From Perca fluviatilis (Eukaryota; Chordata; Actinopteri; Perciformes; Percidae), in the NCBI RefSeq assembly GCF_010015445.1, contig NC_053119.1:29250383-29314382 (forward strand): a stretch of DNA of 64,000 nt, written 5' to 3'. The position numbers and the translations under genes were made by a program. Each line of letters begins with the position of its first letter. The stretch's first letter is position 1. This document shows positions 23,094-34,917 of this stretch, piece after piece. The notes below the pieces were generated by a model. That model worked only from the letters and a program-made list of their open reading frames with translations, had not been told where the DNA came from and made no database searches.

Positions 23094-23926
23094 TAATAGT
23101 TTTAGCTGAGATTTTTGTGAAAGAGTTTTTGTCCCATGATCTTACTGCTTTTTTAGCCTAGGGAGGATGGAAATGCAGGGTGAAATGCTAAACACTTGAA
23201 CATTTTGGCATGAAAATGGTTAAAGATACTTAAACATCAATACAAGGCATGCAGCCTCTGTCTGAAAATAAAAATCAAAAATTTTTTAAAGTAAAAATCC
23301 CATTAGTTGCCTTTCCGACAGCCATTGTCTTAGTTGTCACTGAATTCATAACATTTAACAGAAATGTTAATGTTGGATTACACATTTCAGGTCTGAAGTC
23401 TTGCTTGATTTTGATACAGGAGCACACTAAAGTGAATTAAAATCAAGGGCACAATGGAAGAAAGAAAAAAAACCTACGTCCTCATGTAGTGTATTATCCG
23501 CTACATGTTTATTTCCATGCCAGCCATCTAAGGTGCACCACAGGAAGTTGTTCTGATCCACCAGAAAGTGTCCTTTCTATGTCTTCTACTATTGTGATTC
23601 TAAAAACCATGGGGATCTACTGTACATGACTCATCAATATAGCTTATATCCTGTATAGATACTGTATGTTTGTATAGAAGTTATTATTGTATGCTGTTGG
23701 TTTGAACAAAACCTGGGTGTAACACCGCATGATATCGATGTTGTTTAATGAAGACACACAGAAGATGCACAGATTGGTGATAATGATGGTGGTTATTCTT
23801 GTCAATAAATCACATTTACAACTGCACTTAAAGTTACTATATTATTAATTTTTCATCTGATGATCATAAATGACCTGTAACAGCAAACGAGACTAACAAT
23901 GAAAAGAACGCTATTTTTATTTAGTT

Positions 23927-24824
23927 TTTCTAATGCCTCTGCCCCGGTCCAATTTTTCCAGCGTTTCTTCACATTCTGATTGGTCACAGATTTCGGTATA
24001 ACACCGGAAAAGCCTGTGTTATTGTTTCCAGCCAGGTAAAAGGTAGCAGTAGATTTCTTGATATAGTCCTACTTGTATTCAATTTTATTTGAGAAGTTAT
24101 CTGTTGTAGTTATGGCTGATAATGAGGCAGGGCCGTCACAGAAAAGAAGGAAATTAAACATGGTAAAAACACTACCGCTTTTGTCCAAAGCAGGCACTAT
24201 GATCAACACAAATTACTAATTATTGTTACAAATTAAAAAATCAGCAGGATTTCCATGTACCCACTTAAAAATGTGCAATGAAACGCAGCAACATAGTTAT
24301 GTGGCAGAACTTTCACTTCAGATATTTGTATTCACAAATATGGGGTTGAGTAACTAAGGCCGGGACACATATAAGCTAACACTGCAGAACATGCAGAGAG
24401 ACTTTTCTCTTCTTTCATCGACCCGCTGAGCGCAGTGTGTATTGTGTGCGTAGTATCCTCCCTTCACCGCACATTTAAGACAAATATAAGTAGCCTATTT
24501 TATTTTTGTCAGGTCCCTTATGCCCCCTTACTGCTTTATATTCCATTATATTTTTGATCTATTTTGAATGTCATCTGTGTTTTCCTTCTCATAGGATAAA
24601 TAAAGGTATTCCCACAATAAATTGGTGCATAAAAGTGTATCAGAATGCAGGAAATGAAGTCTTTGACGCTAAAAATAACCCTGGGAGAGGAAACCCAGAC
24701 CCCACTCTTTGCACTCAAGGATCCAGCCAAGTCTCTGCGAAAGGACACCACAGCTCCCGACATCCCACTCAAAACCAACGCACAGAGGCTACCCAAGGCC
24801 ACCCAGCTCACCTTCAGACACCTG
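23927..24824 (+). mobile_element. Possible hAT-like relic flanking the Harbinger insertion
   Basis: 24112-24162 reads MADNEAGPSQKRRKLNM and then a GT donor, resembling the first exon of a transposon protein. 24640-24720 has AATGCAGGAAATGAAGTC and GGAAACCCAGACCCCAC, a pattern seen in zinc-finger hAT relics. Both are short and the family call is tentative. Confidence 0.3.
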
Positions 24825-25040
24825 AGGCCTGTACTACGAAGCAGGATTTGGCATTAGCGAGCTAACTTCAGGTTCAACCCAGGATTTTCCGTATCACGAA
24901 GGTGGATCACTTGTTATCAGGTTCAATCGCCGTGGTAACTCATGCTGAACGCCTAACCTGGTCGGGAGCAGGTTAAGTTGGAGATCAGAGATCAACCGGT
25001 ATAAAAGCACCGTCCACTGACTCATTCATTCTTGATCACA

Positions 25041-26369
25041 ATGGCGTCACCATTCTTAGAAGATCCTGTGGAGCTTGGTGTGCGGATAGTGAGAGGTGCG
25101 CTCAGAAGAGCCAGAACATTTAGAGATAGACAAAACCCGTTGTCATTCCCTGATGACTATCTGTATGAAAGATATAGATTCTCCGCGGAGGGAATTACGT
25201 TATCTCTGTCACCTTCTTGAGCCATATGTTGCCAAAGCAACAAAACGAAGCCATGCGCTTACAGTCCCACAGACTGTATGCTTAGCGCTGCGCAATTTTG
25301 CAACGGGTATACATGTACAGTGTGGGTGATGCGGAGAACCTCAGCAAGGACACCGTCTGCTGCACTATCCGCAAGGTGGTGCGTGATTTAACAGCACACT
25401 TAAATGCGTTTGTAGTGTTCCCAGGGCACTTGCCTAAGCAGACAATAAAAAAGGGCTTTTATGAAATAGCAGGTAAATATTCACTTAAATTGAAACTTCA
25501 TCCATAAATAATGTAGGCACCATGATATTCACCGTTGCATATGAAATTAACCATAGGCTACTCATTAGGCTTCCCGAGGGTAATTGGTGCCATCGACTGC
25601 ACCCATATCCCCATTTCTGCACCGCTGGGGGTGAATGAAGGCGATTTCGTTATTCGAAAATCATCCCACAGCATCAACGTTCAGGTAAAGCATAAAGGAC
25701 AGGCTACACGTTTGGTCATACTGGTAAAGGAGGAGTCCTTCTAATTCACATTGATGTTTCCCTCACTTAATGCTGTTATGTGGATGGACTTTTAACACAA
25801 GATGCTTTTGCAGATGACTTGTGACCATCAATGTCTGGTTACCAGCATTGAGGCAAAGTGGCCTGGGTCTGTCCATGACTCCTGGATCTTCAGGGAGTCT
25901 GCACTGTGCCACAGATTGGAGCAAGGTATGGCAATTGCAAGTAATATGTTGGATTTTGTAATACTGATAATGCTAATATCACTTTTCATCTTCAGGGCTC
26001 TTCAGGGGTTTGCTGGTAGGGGACCGAGGGTACGCCTTCCAGCCCTTTCTGATGACCCCCTATCCTGACCCAAACACAGGGCCACAGAATGCTTTTAATG
26101 TGGCCCTTACCAGAACAAGGGTGAGGATCGAAATGACCTTTGGCATTCTGAAAGCACGCTTCAACTGCCTGTGTGGCCTTCGAGTGGCCCCGGACGAGGC
26201 TTGTCAAATTGTGACAGCCTGTGTCGTGCTCCACAATGTGGCCACAATACGAAAGGAGAGAGCCCCACCTGTCAGCCAGCAACCCCCAGATGTGGTAGAC
26301 CCCATCACCATTGACTACCCTACTGGCAGGGCCGTGAGAGAGGCAATTACAGAGCAGTTTTTTGTTTAA
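25041..26369 (+). pseudogene. PIF/Harbinger (HARBI1-like) transposase, frameshifted
   Basis: Predicted exons: 25041-25472, 25569-25684, 25814-25925, 25996-26369 (TAA). The start reads MASPFLEDPVELGVRIVRGA. The DDE nuclease triad is visible: D in GAIDCTHIPI, D in LLVGDRGYAFQPF, and E in RTRVRIEMTFGILKARFN. The C-terminus ITEQFFV is complete. Two indels break the first exon: one extra base near 25197 (before YLCHLLEPYVAKATKRSH) and a short deletion near 25305 (before MYSVGDAENLS). Harbinger transposases cut and paste with the Myb-like partner encoded convergently at 28478-27190. The catalytic exons look intact, but a full-length protein is not encoded. Confidence 0.82.
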
Positions 26370-27189
26370 GGGGAGACTAAAACATTTTCTTTTTTTTTAC
26401 AATTCAGTTGGGCTATTTTGGTTCCATAGCATTTGAGCTATACGGATTTTCTTTACTGGCTGTTGCCACCATATTCTGATTAATGGAGTGGTAAAAAGGA
26501 GATATCCAAAGTGCCCAGCGTAAGAACTTTGGATTCTAATATGTTGACAAAATGAAACAAGGATTGTCATTCAGTCTTATTCCAATGTTCTAATTTCCAT
26601 CCTGGAAATGTATGCAAATGTAATCATATTTTACAACTTAATTCATAATTTGCTCAAACAAACATACATTTACAGGAAACTAGTAATGAAAACAATAGTT
26701 GACCTAATATAATTACAACCGATCATGTATATGTTATCCCTATCACTGGGTGTCTCCCCTTCACCCCTTCTGTTGTTCTTTGGTCGATTTGACCCATTTT
26801 CAAATTATTTCCATATCAGTAATTTGGGTTTCTTCCACCACAATATTTCAAAGAAAAACATGTAGTACTGTACAATCTCTTCACAAGTGAAATAAATATC
26901 ATTTCACTACTCATTGAAGTTGGATTTTTATTCACTTTTAAACAGGTGTTTGAAAACACAATAAATAGACATTGAAAAAAACCCCACAAAAACTCAAAGT
27001 CACAACAAAACCTTGGGAAAAGCCACAAGAAAAATTGTTAAAAGACAAATGTAGAACAAATAAAAATGTTTGTCCTTCCTAGAACAAAAAGAATGTCACT
27101 GTAACTGTAAGTTTTGTCATTTATACATTCAATTATGTACTACCTACCTTCTCAAGCTTTTCTATCTCCAGCCTGTTTTCTTTATTAAA

Positions 27190-28478
27190 AGCTTCTTATA
27201 TTCGATATCCAGCTCCAGAGTTCGCTTATATAGGGCCCTACATTGTCTGCTCCAACCTGAAACAAATAAAGAACATTGTCCTTGCAAGGCACACCGGAGG
27301 AGTTGAAGGTGTCATTTGACTACTGTGTTTAGCCATTCTACCATGTGTCTTGTTGGCCTTGAAGTGGAGGCCCTAGGCCGGGAAATGTACTCTCTGCTGA
27401 GTAACACCATACAATTTAATCAATTAGTCAATTGAAATAGCACTAAACTTGTTCTCATGTCAGACCACCACCATTAGCAAGCATTACAACACAGTCACAG
27501 CCACACATTCACACGCCACCACTGTGTTGCAAGTGGTAAAAACCAAAATTACCCCCAAAACGCTTTGAGCAGCAACACAGTGTTGATCATCTAGGACCCA
27601 CCTGAGGAAATAAATGGCCTATTTGATCAATATTCAGCAACCACATATGGCATACATACTGGTGTATGACTATAGTTTCACTGTTACCTCTGTATGGCAC
27701 AGTGGGACTACAGTGGTGGTGGCAGCAACACCACTGTATCTCCTGTCACTGCAGAGCACAGTAATACATTTCACTCCTACAATATTCATAACGAATTGTT
27801 GAATGAACATGGTGATAGATTACTTGACACATACCCTGTACATATGCCTGGGTCTGTGAGCTGCTGCCACCAGGGTCAGAAGAAATGCCCCCTTCCACTC
27901 CTTCCATCAGGGGGCGACCCTGATTGCTGGAGAGGTCCAGCTCCTCAGCAGGAGTGAAGTGCTGTGGAGGAGGGCCCCCTCAAGTCTTCGTTGCCTCATT
28001 TTTCTTCCTGTTGGCTGCACGCAATTTCATTGTTCTATAGGCCCTTTGTATACCAATATCCTACAAAAGGGACTGATCCCGCAATTCAGCCTTGTGCTTG
28101 TTGGCCTTAAAATGTGTGCAAGTATTGCTACTGCTACTTACCAGTTTGAATTATGTATTTATATTTTATTTTTATTTGCTCCCACGATCGTTTTCCACTG
28201 CCAGGGTTGCAACTAAAACAATACAGCAAAACAAATTAAACGTTATGGAATGCACAAGTGTAATTATGGTCAGATCTTTCTCCTGTGACAGTTATATCAA
28301 TCAGTCATGTAACTTACGCATTTACAGCGTCTGCTATTTTCTGCCAGCTTTCCCTCCTTGCTTTGGCAGCAGCGACTGTGTTGCTTTTAGCCTGTATTAT
28401 GTGTTTAAATTGCTGATAAGTTTGTATGATAATGGTCTGCTCCTCCTGTGTGAAATATGCAGCTCTTGTTTTGTCCAT
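27190..28478 (-). pseudogene. Harbinger-associated Myb/SANT-like (NAIF1-type) protein, disabled
   Basis: Assembled on the minus strand. Exon 28478-28318 starts MDKTRAAYFTQEEQTIII and reaches RRESWQKIADAVNA, with the Trp spacing of a Myb/SANT-like domain. Exon 28212-28142 reads CNPGSGKRSWEQIKIKYKY. Exon 28014-27835 starts ANRKKNEATKT and then hits a TGA at 27982-27980. The sequence beyond is still family-like (FTPAEELDLSSNQGRP). The last exon near 27256-27190 keeps RTLELDIEYKKLLIKKTG but is out of frame after its first few codons. In this superfamily the protein binds the terminal repeats and imports the transposase. No long open frame covers it, so ORF scans miss it. Confidence 0.78.
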
Positions 28479-29304
28479 TTTTGCGATTGGACATACGGCG
28501 TGATCACCGCCCCTTTTATGTGAACGCGCGCGTCTCTAGATTGGAAAAACCTGAGTTGACTGAACTAGTTGATAACCAGCGTCGTGATACAGCTTATGCG
28601 GGACCGCGGTTGTTAGGTTAGGTGAAGCCGGATAACTGAAAGAGATCCAGGACATGTTGATCTTGCTTCGTAGTACAGGCCTCTGCTCACTAGTCTATAT
28701 CCACAACATTCCACTTCCACTTCCGTTGCCGCTGGCAATTTTCGTGTATGTCCTTCTTTTTGGCCGGATGTCCGTTACCAAACACTTACTTTTTGTTGGC
28801 GTTCTAAACTCTGGTCGATTTCTGAGGACTATGGTTAACTGCTCCTCAGATCTCTGCAGGGTAAATCCAGACAGCTAGCTAGACTATCTGTCCAATCTAC
28901 GTTTTCTGTTGCACAACTAAAACAACTTTTGAATGTACACATGTTGCACCAAAACAAGTTCCTTCCAGAGGCTATTTTGCAGCAGCACTGAGGGCTCTGT
29001 GTGGCGCTTAGTGGAGCTCGCCTCCCTTCATGCATAGGGTTATCATTTCCTGCTTCTTACAGTGCAGGCGACGCTCTACTGCTTGCTCCTGCTTCTGCTT
29101 GCATATTTCTGCTGATAATCTTGCTTTTCCTCTGAGAGAAACTATGAGCAGCGTCTCTTGGATACTTATAAATCACTGGACTATACATTTTTTGTAGACA
29201 TAGTAGGCTACTGTCATTTTGCGAACATTTTTCTGGCGTTGGCGTACTACCAATAGCTTAAGCCTGTCCTAAAGTGACTGTAGCTAAAGCTAATTAGCAG
29301 CAAG

Positions 29305-30665
29305 ATGCCACCCTTCTCCATAGAGGACTACTACAAACTCCTTCAGAAGATTGCAGTTCTGGAAACCAAAATTTACCGGTTAGAAGTAAACGTGGAAGTG
29401 AACAGATCATGTGGAAATGACACCACTTTACCAGTGACCCAAAACAATGGACAAAAGTATGCTAACACACGGCTAACTAGCACCAGCAAGACCACAAAGA
29501 AACAAGAGGGCTGTGGAACGGATAATAAATCAACAAGTGGCAGTCCTCCCTGGAACTCTTTTGGTGCAAAGCCTAAGAGTAAATCATTTTCCTGGGAAAT
29601 GGGAGGACGACTAACGGGCAGAGCACAGCGCGCCCTGAGATTTGTGATATGACCGGCTGGGCCTGCATTACCACGCAGAGCGCCTCTTCAAACCCCTGTA
29701 CTTAGCAGGACACAGTCGTGGACAGCTGCAAAAGGGAAAATCAGCAACAAAATGCCTCCCCAACAACTGTAGTGTGCAGGTGAAGAACAGATTTCCTCCT
29801 CTGCTGCAGGGACCCTGCGACATGACCTGGATTACGTCTCATCGTCACACAGCAGGGTAAGGACTGAGAGCAATTCTAAAAGTAAAAGCTACAGGGAAAG
29901 CTAACAACTGGGCCCCAAACTCTGATTGTGGGTGACTCTGCTGTGAAAGATATAAAAAGCAGTAAAAACACCAAAATACTCTGTTTTCCCAAAGACATGG
30001 TGTCTGACTTGGCCCAAAGAATCCAGGATATCATAGCACGCACACCCAACTGTGAAGAACATTATACTGCATATAGGGTCAAATGATGTTGTAAAGCAAG
30101 AGTCTGAAGTGCTGAATCGTCACTTTATGAATCTGCTGAACCGCAGTCAGCTCCCTAAATGCCAAAGGTGTTTATCAGTGGCCCTATACCGCCAGTCAGA
30201 GGAGGCGCAGAGAGATTCGGTAGACTGTTGGCACTGAACAGATGGCTTTCAACTGCATGTACCAACAACCATTCTCTGCAGTTCATTGACAATTTTAACA
30301 TTTTCTGCAGACATCTTTTTAAAGCAGATGGACTATTCCTTAACAAGTCAGGAGTAAAGCTGTTCACCTCTAGCCTACTTCTTACTTGCGCCACACATCT
30401 GCTCCCTTGGCCAAGGACACGGAGACAAGATGAACCAAAACAAGAGGAAGACACAACAAAGTGCGGCAGTGAGCCACCACAGCCCCCACCTGAGCAAAGA
30501 TTTAACCATGGGAGACCAAAGGGCGATGAGGAAATCTCAACACCCCTTCTCACCCGTCCAACACTCCTCAAACCCCTTGGAAACCCGACAGCTTTGAGGA
30601 CCTCTTTAAGGAAACGTCGCTCCCCTCTTCCCCCATCCCCATGTTGGAGTTCACTGACCAGATGA
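29305..30665 (+). pseudogene. L2-like LINE ORF1 (esterase-type), broken
   Basis: Opens at 29305 with a heptad-like N-terminus and is intact for 115 codons, then shifts frame. An esterase-like middle (29910-30140) and end (30159-30665) lie in different frames. The blocks GDS, GSND and D-x3-N-x2-G fit the SGNH hydrolase order known from CR1/L2 ORF1 proteins. The inferred role is RNA/lipid interaction during retrotransposition. Confidence 0.55.
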
Positions 30666-31079
30666 AGCAGCTGGTGAATGCTGGAACCAAGTATGCCCCC
30701 TTCCTTCTCCCCATCGTGAAAACGCGCAGGCACCTCTGCCCCTCAAGGACGGCGGCTAACTCCTTCTCCCCAAACTGATAAGGATGCTTGTGTGCAAAAT
30801 GCAGCAAGCGTTAACTGATATGGGCCGGGTCAGGCTGCATGCCTAGTAGCACTCATGACTCTTTCCAAGACAAGCCTGGGCCCTCGCGGTATTAGGGTTC
30901 TTCCACAATTTATGTTGTGATAGGTAATAGAAAAAAAAGGCGAATAAGCACGTAACTGCAAACTTTGCAAATTTAACATCCATTCCTCGTCAGCCACAGT
31001 CCCAAACAAATGAAAACGCACTAACACTAGCCCTACTAAACGTTAGGTCTTGGCGGGTAAATCATTTTTAATCAATGAT

Positions 31080-33787
31080 TTTATTATCAAGCACAATCTT
31101 GATTTTATGTTTTTAACTGAAACCTGGTTGGACCATAATAACAGTGCTGCTGTTCTCATTGAGTCAGCCCCCTAACTTTAGTTTTATGGAGTGAGAATAG
31201 AGTGAATAAGAAAGGAGGTGGAGTCTCCATTTGGTTTAATGACTCATTTCAATGTACGCAATTATCTTACGGAAATTTTGCTTCTTTTGAATATGTGGCT
31301 CTTCAGCTAAGATTCTCCCCTCAAGCTCTACTTCTAAATATCTACAGGCCACCTAAATACTGTGCATCCTTCTTTGACGACTTTACTGAACTGCTGTCTA
31401 TAATTTGTATTAACTTTGACCGTGTAATTATTGCTGGTGATTTTAACATTCATGTTGACAACCCCAGGACAGAGGGACCAAAGAACTGTGTTGTGTTTTT
31501 GAGAGCTATGGACTGACTCAGCATGTGACACAGCCCACGCACAATAAGGGAACACTCTGGACTTGATTATCACAAAGGGTCTGAACATTCCCAAGGTTGT
31601 GGTGACTGATGTTGCTCTCTCTGATCATTCCTGTGTTTTCTTTAACGGCACTATCTCTGTGCCAAAAAGTGTTCAAACAAAGTTAATCAGAAAACGGTAT
31701 ATCACCAAAACACCAGTGAAAAATCCATTCAGCTTTTCTCCTCTACACCCGCCCTTACTGGGGCCTCAGTCACTGAGCTTGTAGATAATTTCAACTGTAA
31801 AATTACGTAATGCATTTCTTGATTATTGTTCCCAACTGTCTCCGGTCAAAAAGACCATGCGAGAAATAAAAATTTATAAATTGAAGAAAAAGAGAGTGTC
31901 GAAAAGCTGAACGCAGTTGGCGAAAAATCTAATCTCCAGGTCCATTATAACACTTATAAAGAGAGACTTCGCATTTATAATCAAGAGCGGTCCTTCTTCT
32001 CTGACATTATTGCCAGAAACAATAATAATTCACGTGCTTTGTTTTTCAACTGTTGATAGATTAACTAACCCTCTAATAAAAGTAGCAGAAGTCTCCCAAG
32101 GCTTGCAATGACTTTGCCTCCTTCTTCACAGACAAAATTCAGAAAATTAGACAAACAGTAAGTGCTTCCATATCAAAGTACAGGATATGTGTTGTCACAG
32201 TGTGCATGCAAAACAAATTCCAACATGACACAATTTCATACAATCAACCTTAAAAACCTGAAGGACATTATACAACATCTGAAAACCTCCTCCTGTTGCC
32301 TTGATATTCTAACAGCGGGTGTTTTCAAAAATGTTTTGAATTGTTTGGCTTCAGATCTTCTACAGATTGTAAACACATCTCTGCTCTCAGGTATCTTCCC
32401 ACAGGCCCTGAAAACTGCAGTCATCAAGCCACTCCTAAAAAGAACAATCTAGACACGACACTAATGAGCAACTATAGGCCAATATCAAACCTTCCATTTT
32501 AAGTAAAATCATAGAAAAAGTGGTTTGTCAACAACTCAACCTTTTCTTATCGTTAAACAACAGTTTTGATGCCTTCCAGTCAGGTTTTCGACCACACCAC
32601 AGCACTGAGACGGCTCTTGTTAAAGTCTTTAATGACATCCACTTAAACACAGATAGTGGCAAAATTTCAGTCTTAGTATTACTTGATCTCAGTGCTATAT
32701 TTGATACGGTAGACCATGACATATTGCTTGACCGATTGGAAAACTGGGTTGGTCTTTCTGGCTCAGTACTAAAGTGGTTTGAATCCTATTTAAAGAATAG
32801 GGACTACTTTGTGTCTATAGGTAATTATACATCTGAGCATACAAATATGGACGTGCGGAGTTCCCCAAGGCTCAGTTCTGGGGCCTCTTCTGTTCAACAT
32901 CTACATGCTTCCACTGGCTCAGATTATGGAAAACAACAAAATAAGTTACCATAGTTGTCCGGATGACACCCAAATTTACATAACCTTATCACCAGGGAAC
33001 TATAGCCCAATACAACAATTAAATATGTGCATTGAACAGATTAATGACTGGATGGTGCCAGAACTTTCTTAAATTAAATGAAAAAAACGGAGGTGGTTAT
33101 TTTTGGAGCAAAAGAGGAACGATTGAAAGTCAGCACTCAGCTTCAAACGACAATGTTAAAAACAACAGACAAAGCCAGAAATCTTGGTGTAGTCATGGAC
33201 TCAGACCTGAATTTTAAAAACCCCCATTAACATAATTAAAAAATCAGCCTATTATCACCTTAAAAATATATCAAGGGTTAAAGGACTTATGTCTCAGCAG
33301 GATCTGGAAAAACTTGTCCATGCTTTTTATCTTCAGTAGACTTGACTACTGTAACGAGTCTTTACAGGTCTTCCCAAAAACTCAATCAGACAGCTGCAGC
33401 TGATTCAGAACGCTGCTGCTCGAGGTCCTCACTAAGACCAAGAAAGTGGATCACATCACTCCAGTACTGAAGTCTCTACACTGGCTTCCAGTGCCTCAAA
33501 GAATTGATTTCAAAATACTTTTACTGGTTTATAAATCACTAAACGGTTTAGGGCCAAAATACATTTCTGATCTGCTACTGCATTATGACCCACCCAGACC
33601 TCTAAGTTCGTCTGGGACAGGTCTACTTGTTGTACCCAGAGTCAGAACTAAACAGGGGAAGCAGCGTTCAGTTTTTATGCTCCACATATCTGGAACAAAC
33701 TCCCAGAAACCTGCAGGTCCGCTGCAACTCTGTTCTTTTAAATCTAAGCTAAAGACCTATCTTTTGATGTTGCTTTTCTTTAAATAA
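31080..33787 (+). pseudogene. L2-like LINE ORF2 (endonuclease plus reverse transcriptase), broken
   Basis: The endonuclease spans about 31100-31780 and ends with the conserved LDLIITKGLNI and ALSDHSCV blocks. RT covers about 32170-33060. The thumb and C-terminal region ends at 33787 with HWLPVPQRIDFKILLLVYK and GLGPKYISDLL. At least five frame changes occur, and the catalytic motif is altered to CPDD. Confidence 0.65.
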
Positions 33788-34643
33788 TCTATTAACTTTA
33801 ATTTCTTATACTGCACTGTAACTTTTATTCTTATACTGCACTATCAATTTTATTCTTGTCTTTTAATGTTTTTAATTTGTTTATTAATGTTTTTAAATTG
33901 TTTTCAATTGTTTTTAACTGCTCTTTAATGTTTTATGTAAAGCACTTTGAATTGCCCTGTTGCTGAAATGTGCTATACAAATAAAGCTGCCCCTTGCCTT
34001 GCCTTTATCAAAACAAGTTCCTTCCCAAGTACCTGCATCCAGCACTTCGTGTCAAAACAATTGTGATTGGTTTAAAGAAGTGTCAATAAACCAGAGCACG
34101 TCTCTCTCCCATCCCGGAATGCTGTGTTGACTCGCCAGACCCTCCTCCGCAGCGCTGTGGAGGACGGTCTGGCAATGTGAGACTAGACGCCTTTACACTG
34201 GCCAGCAGGATGTCCAGCAGAGAAGTCGCTGTCTGTGTTCAATTCCTCCACGCTTGCCTCGGTGCCCTCTCTGATGATGTAGAGATGGAGAACGATCTTG
34301 TTGTCCATGTAATCTGGGTTCGTAGCCATAGGTCGTAGCTGATCGACATCTTCACCTTTTTCGGTTTACTCTGGTGTTTACATTTGAAAACGCTGACCCC
34401 GGCCAGGCTAGCAGAGTCAGCAGAAGACTGGTTAGTTGTGCTTGAGCTCATCTTCTCCACATTTTCCTCTGTGTTTAATCTGATGTTTACATTTGAAAAG
34501 GCAATTATTTTTAAAGTTGAAATTATTGTGTAACCAGTAAGTTGCCAGTAAGCCTGACAATCAAGTGTTTTCCAGAAACTTCCAAACGCAAACGCGCCAT
34601 ATCAACAATGCAATAAGAGGATATCAGACAGTCAAAGTAACCT

Positions 34644-34917
34644 TAGTCTATGTACTTGAATGTTCCACTTCCGGGATTGCTCGGGTGCTGCAGGAAATTC
34701 CACCCGGATGTATGTATTTTCACCAATGTCCGTTTCCTTTGTGTTGAAATTTTAAACTCCGGTGGATTTATGAGGACTATGGTTAATTGCTCCTCAGATC
34801 ACTGCAGGGTAAATTTAGACAGCTAGCTAGACTATCTGTGCAATCTGAGTTTACTCTCGCTCAACTATTTTACAGTGGACGATTGTGATTGATTGAAAGA
34901 AATGCCAATAAATGTTT
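34644..34917. mobile_element. TAGTCT element family, truncated copy C
   Basis: Begins TAGTCTATGTACTTG. Shares GTTCCACTTCCGGGATTGC, TGAGGACTATGGTTAA and GACAGCTAGCTAGACTATCT with the other copies. It breaks off after ATGCCAATAAATG. Confidence 0.65.

Larger units (their letters stand above)
24825..28682 (+). mobile_element. Near-complete PIF/Harbinger transposon
   Basis: Terminal inverted repeats AGGCCTGTACTACGAAGCA occur at 24825 and, inverted, ending at 28682. CTG flanks both ends (24822-24824 and 28683-28685), fitting a 3-bp duplication. At 3858 bp it holds the two expected genes in convergent orientation: a DDE transposase (+) and a Myb/SANT-like DNA-binding protein (-). Both are disabled. 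A GGTCAAATTTGACC-family fragment lies at 26765-26870 inside it. Confidence 0.85.
29011..34008 (+). mobile_element. Nearly full-length L2-like LINE, degenerate
   Basis: About 5 kb. It has a 5' leader, then ORF1 from 29305 (MPPFSIEDYYKLLQK, coiled-coil-like), continuing through an SGNH-esterase-like part with LIVGDSAVKDIK, LHIGSNDVV and DGLFLNKSGVKLF. ORF2 follows with an AP-endonuclease block (LTETWLDHNNS, IYRPPKY, VIIAGDFNIHVDNP) and RT (LLDLSAIFDTVDHDILLDRL). The tail GCTATACAAATAAAGCTGCC plus CCTTGCCTTGCC is typical of L2-like 3' ends. Many frameshifts occur, and the RT motif usually read as YADD is CPDD (32957-32968), so it is inactive. The left limit is approximate. Confidence 0.75.
28691..34185. 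mobile_element. TAGTCT-ended DNA element, copy B, split by a LINE
   Basis: Left arm 28691-~29010 begins TAGTCTATATCCACAAC. Right arm 34009-34185 ends CTGGCAATGTGAGACTA. Together they rebuild the order seen, inverted, in 701-1086: CTCAGATCTCTGCAGGGTAA, GACAGCTAGCTAGAC, ATTGTGATTGGTTTAAAG, AGACCCTCCTCC. The interruption is the L2-like LINE. Confidence 0.7.

Noticed and set aside
24506..24865. 119-codon plus-strand ORF
   Set aside because: No domain recognised; composition fits a repeat relic and the end runs into the Harbinger terminus.
25041..26369. Domesticated host HARBI1 gene
   Set aside because: It sits between matching transposon ends and has two frameshifts, so it is a transposon gene, not the host orthologue.
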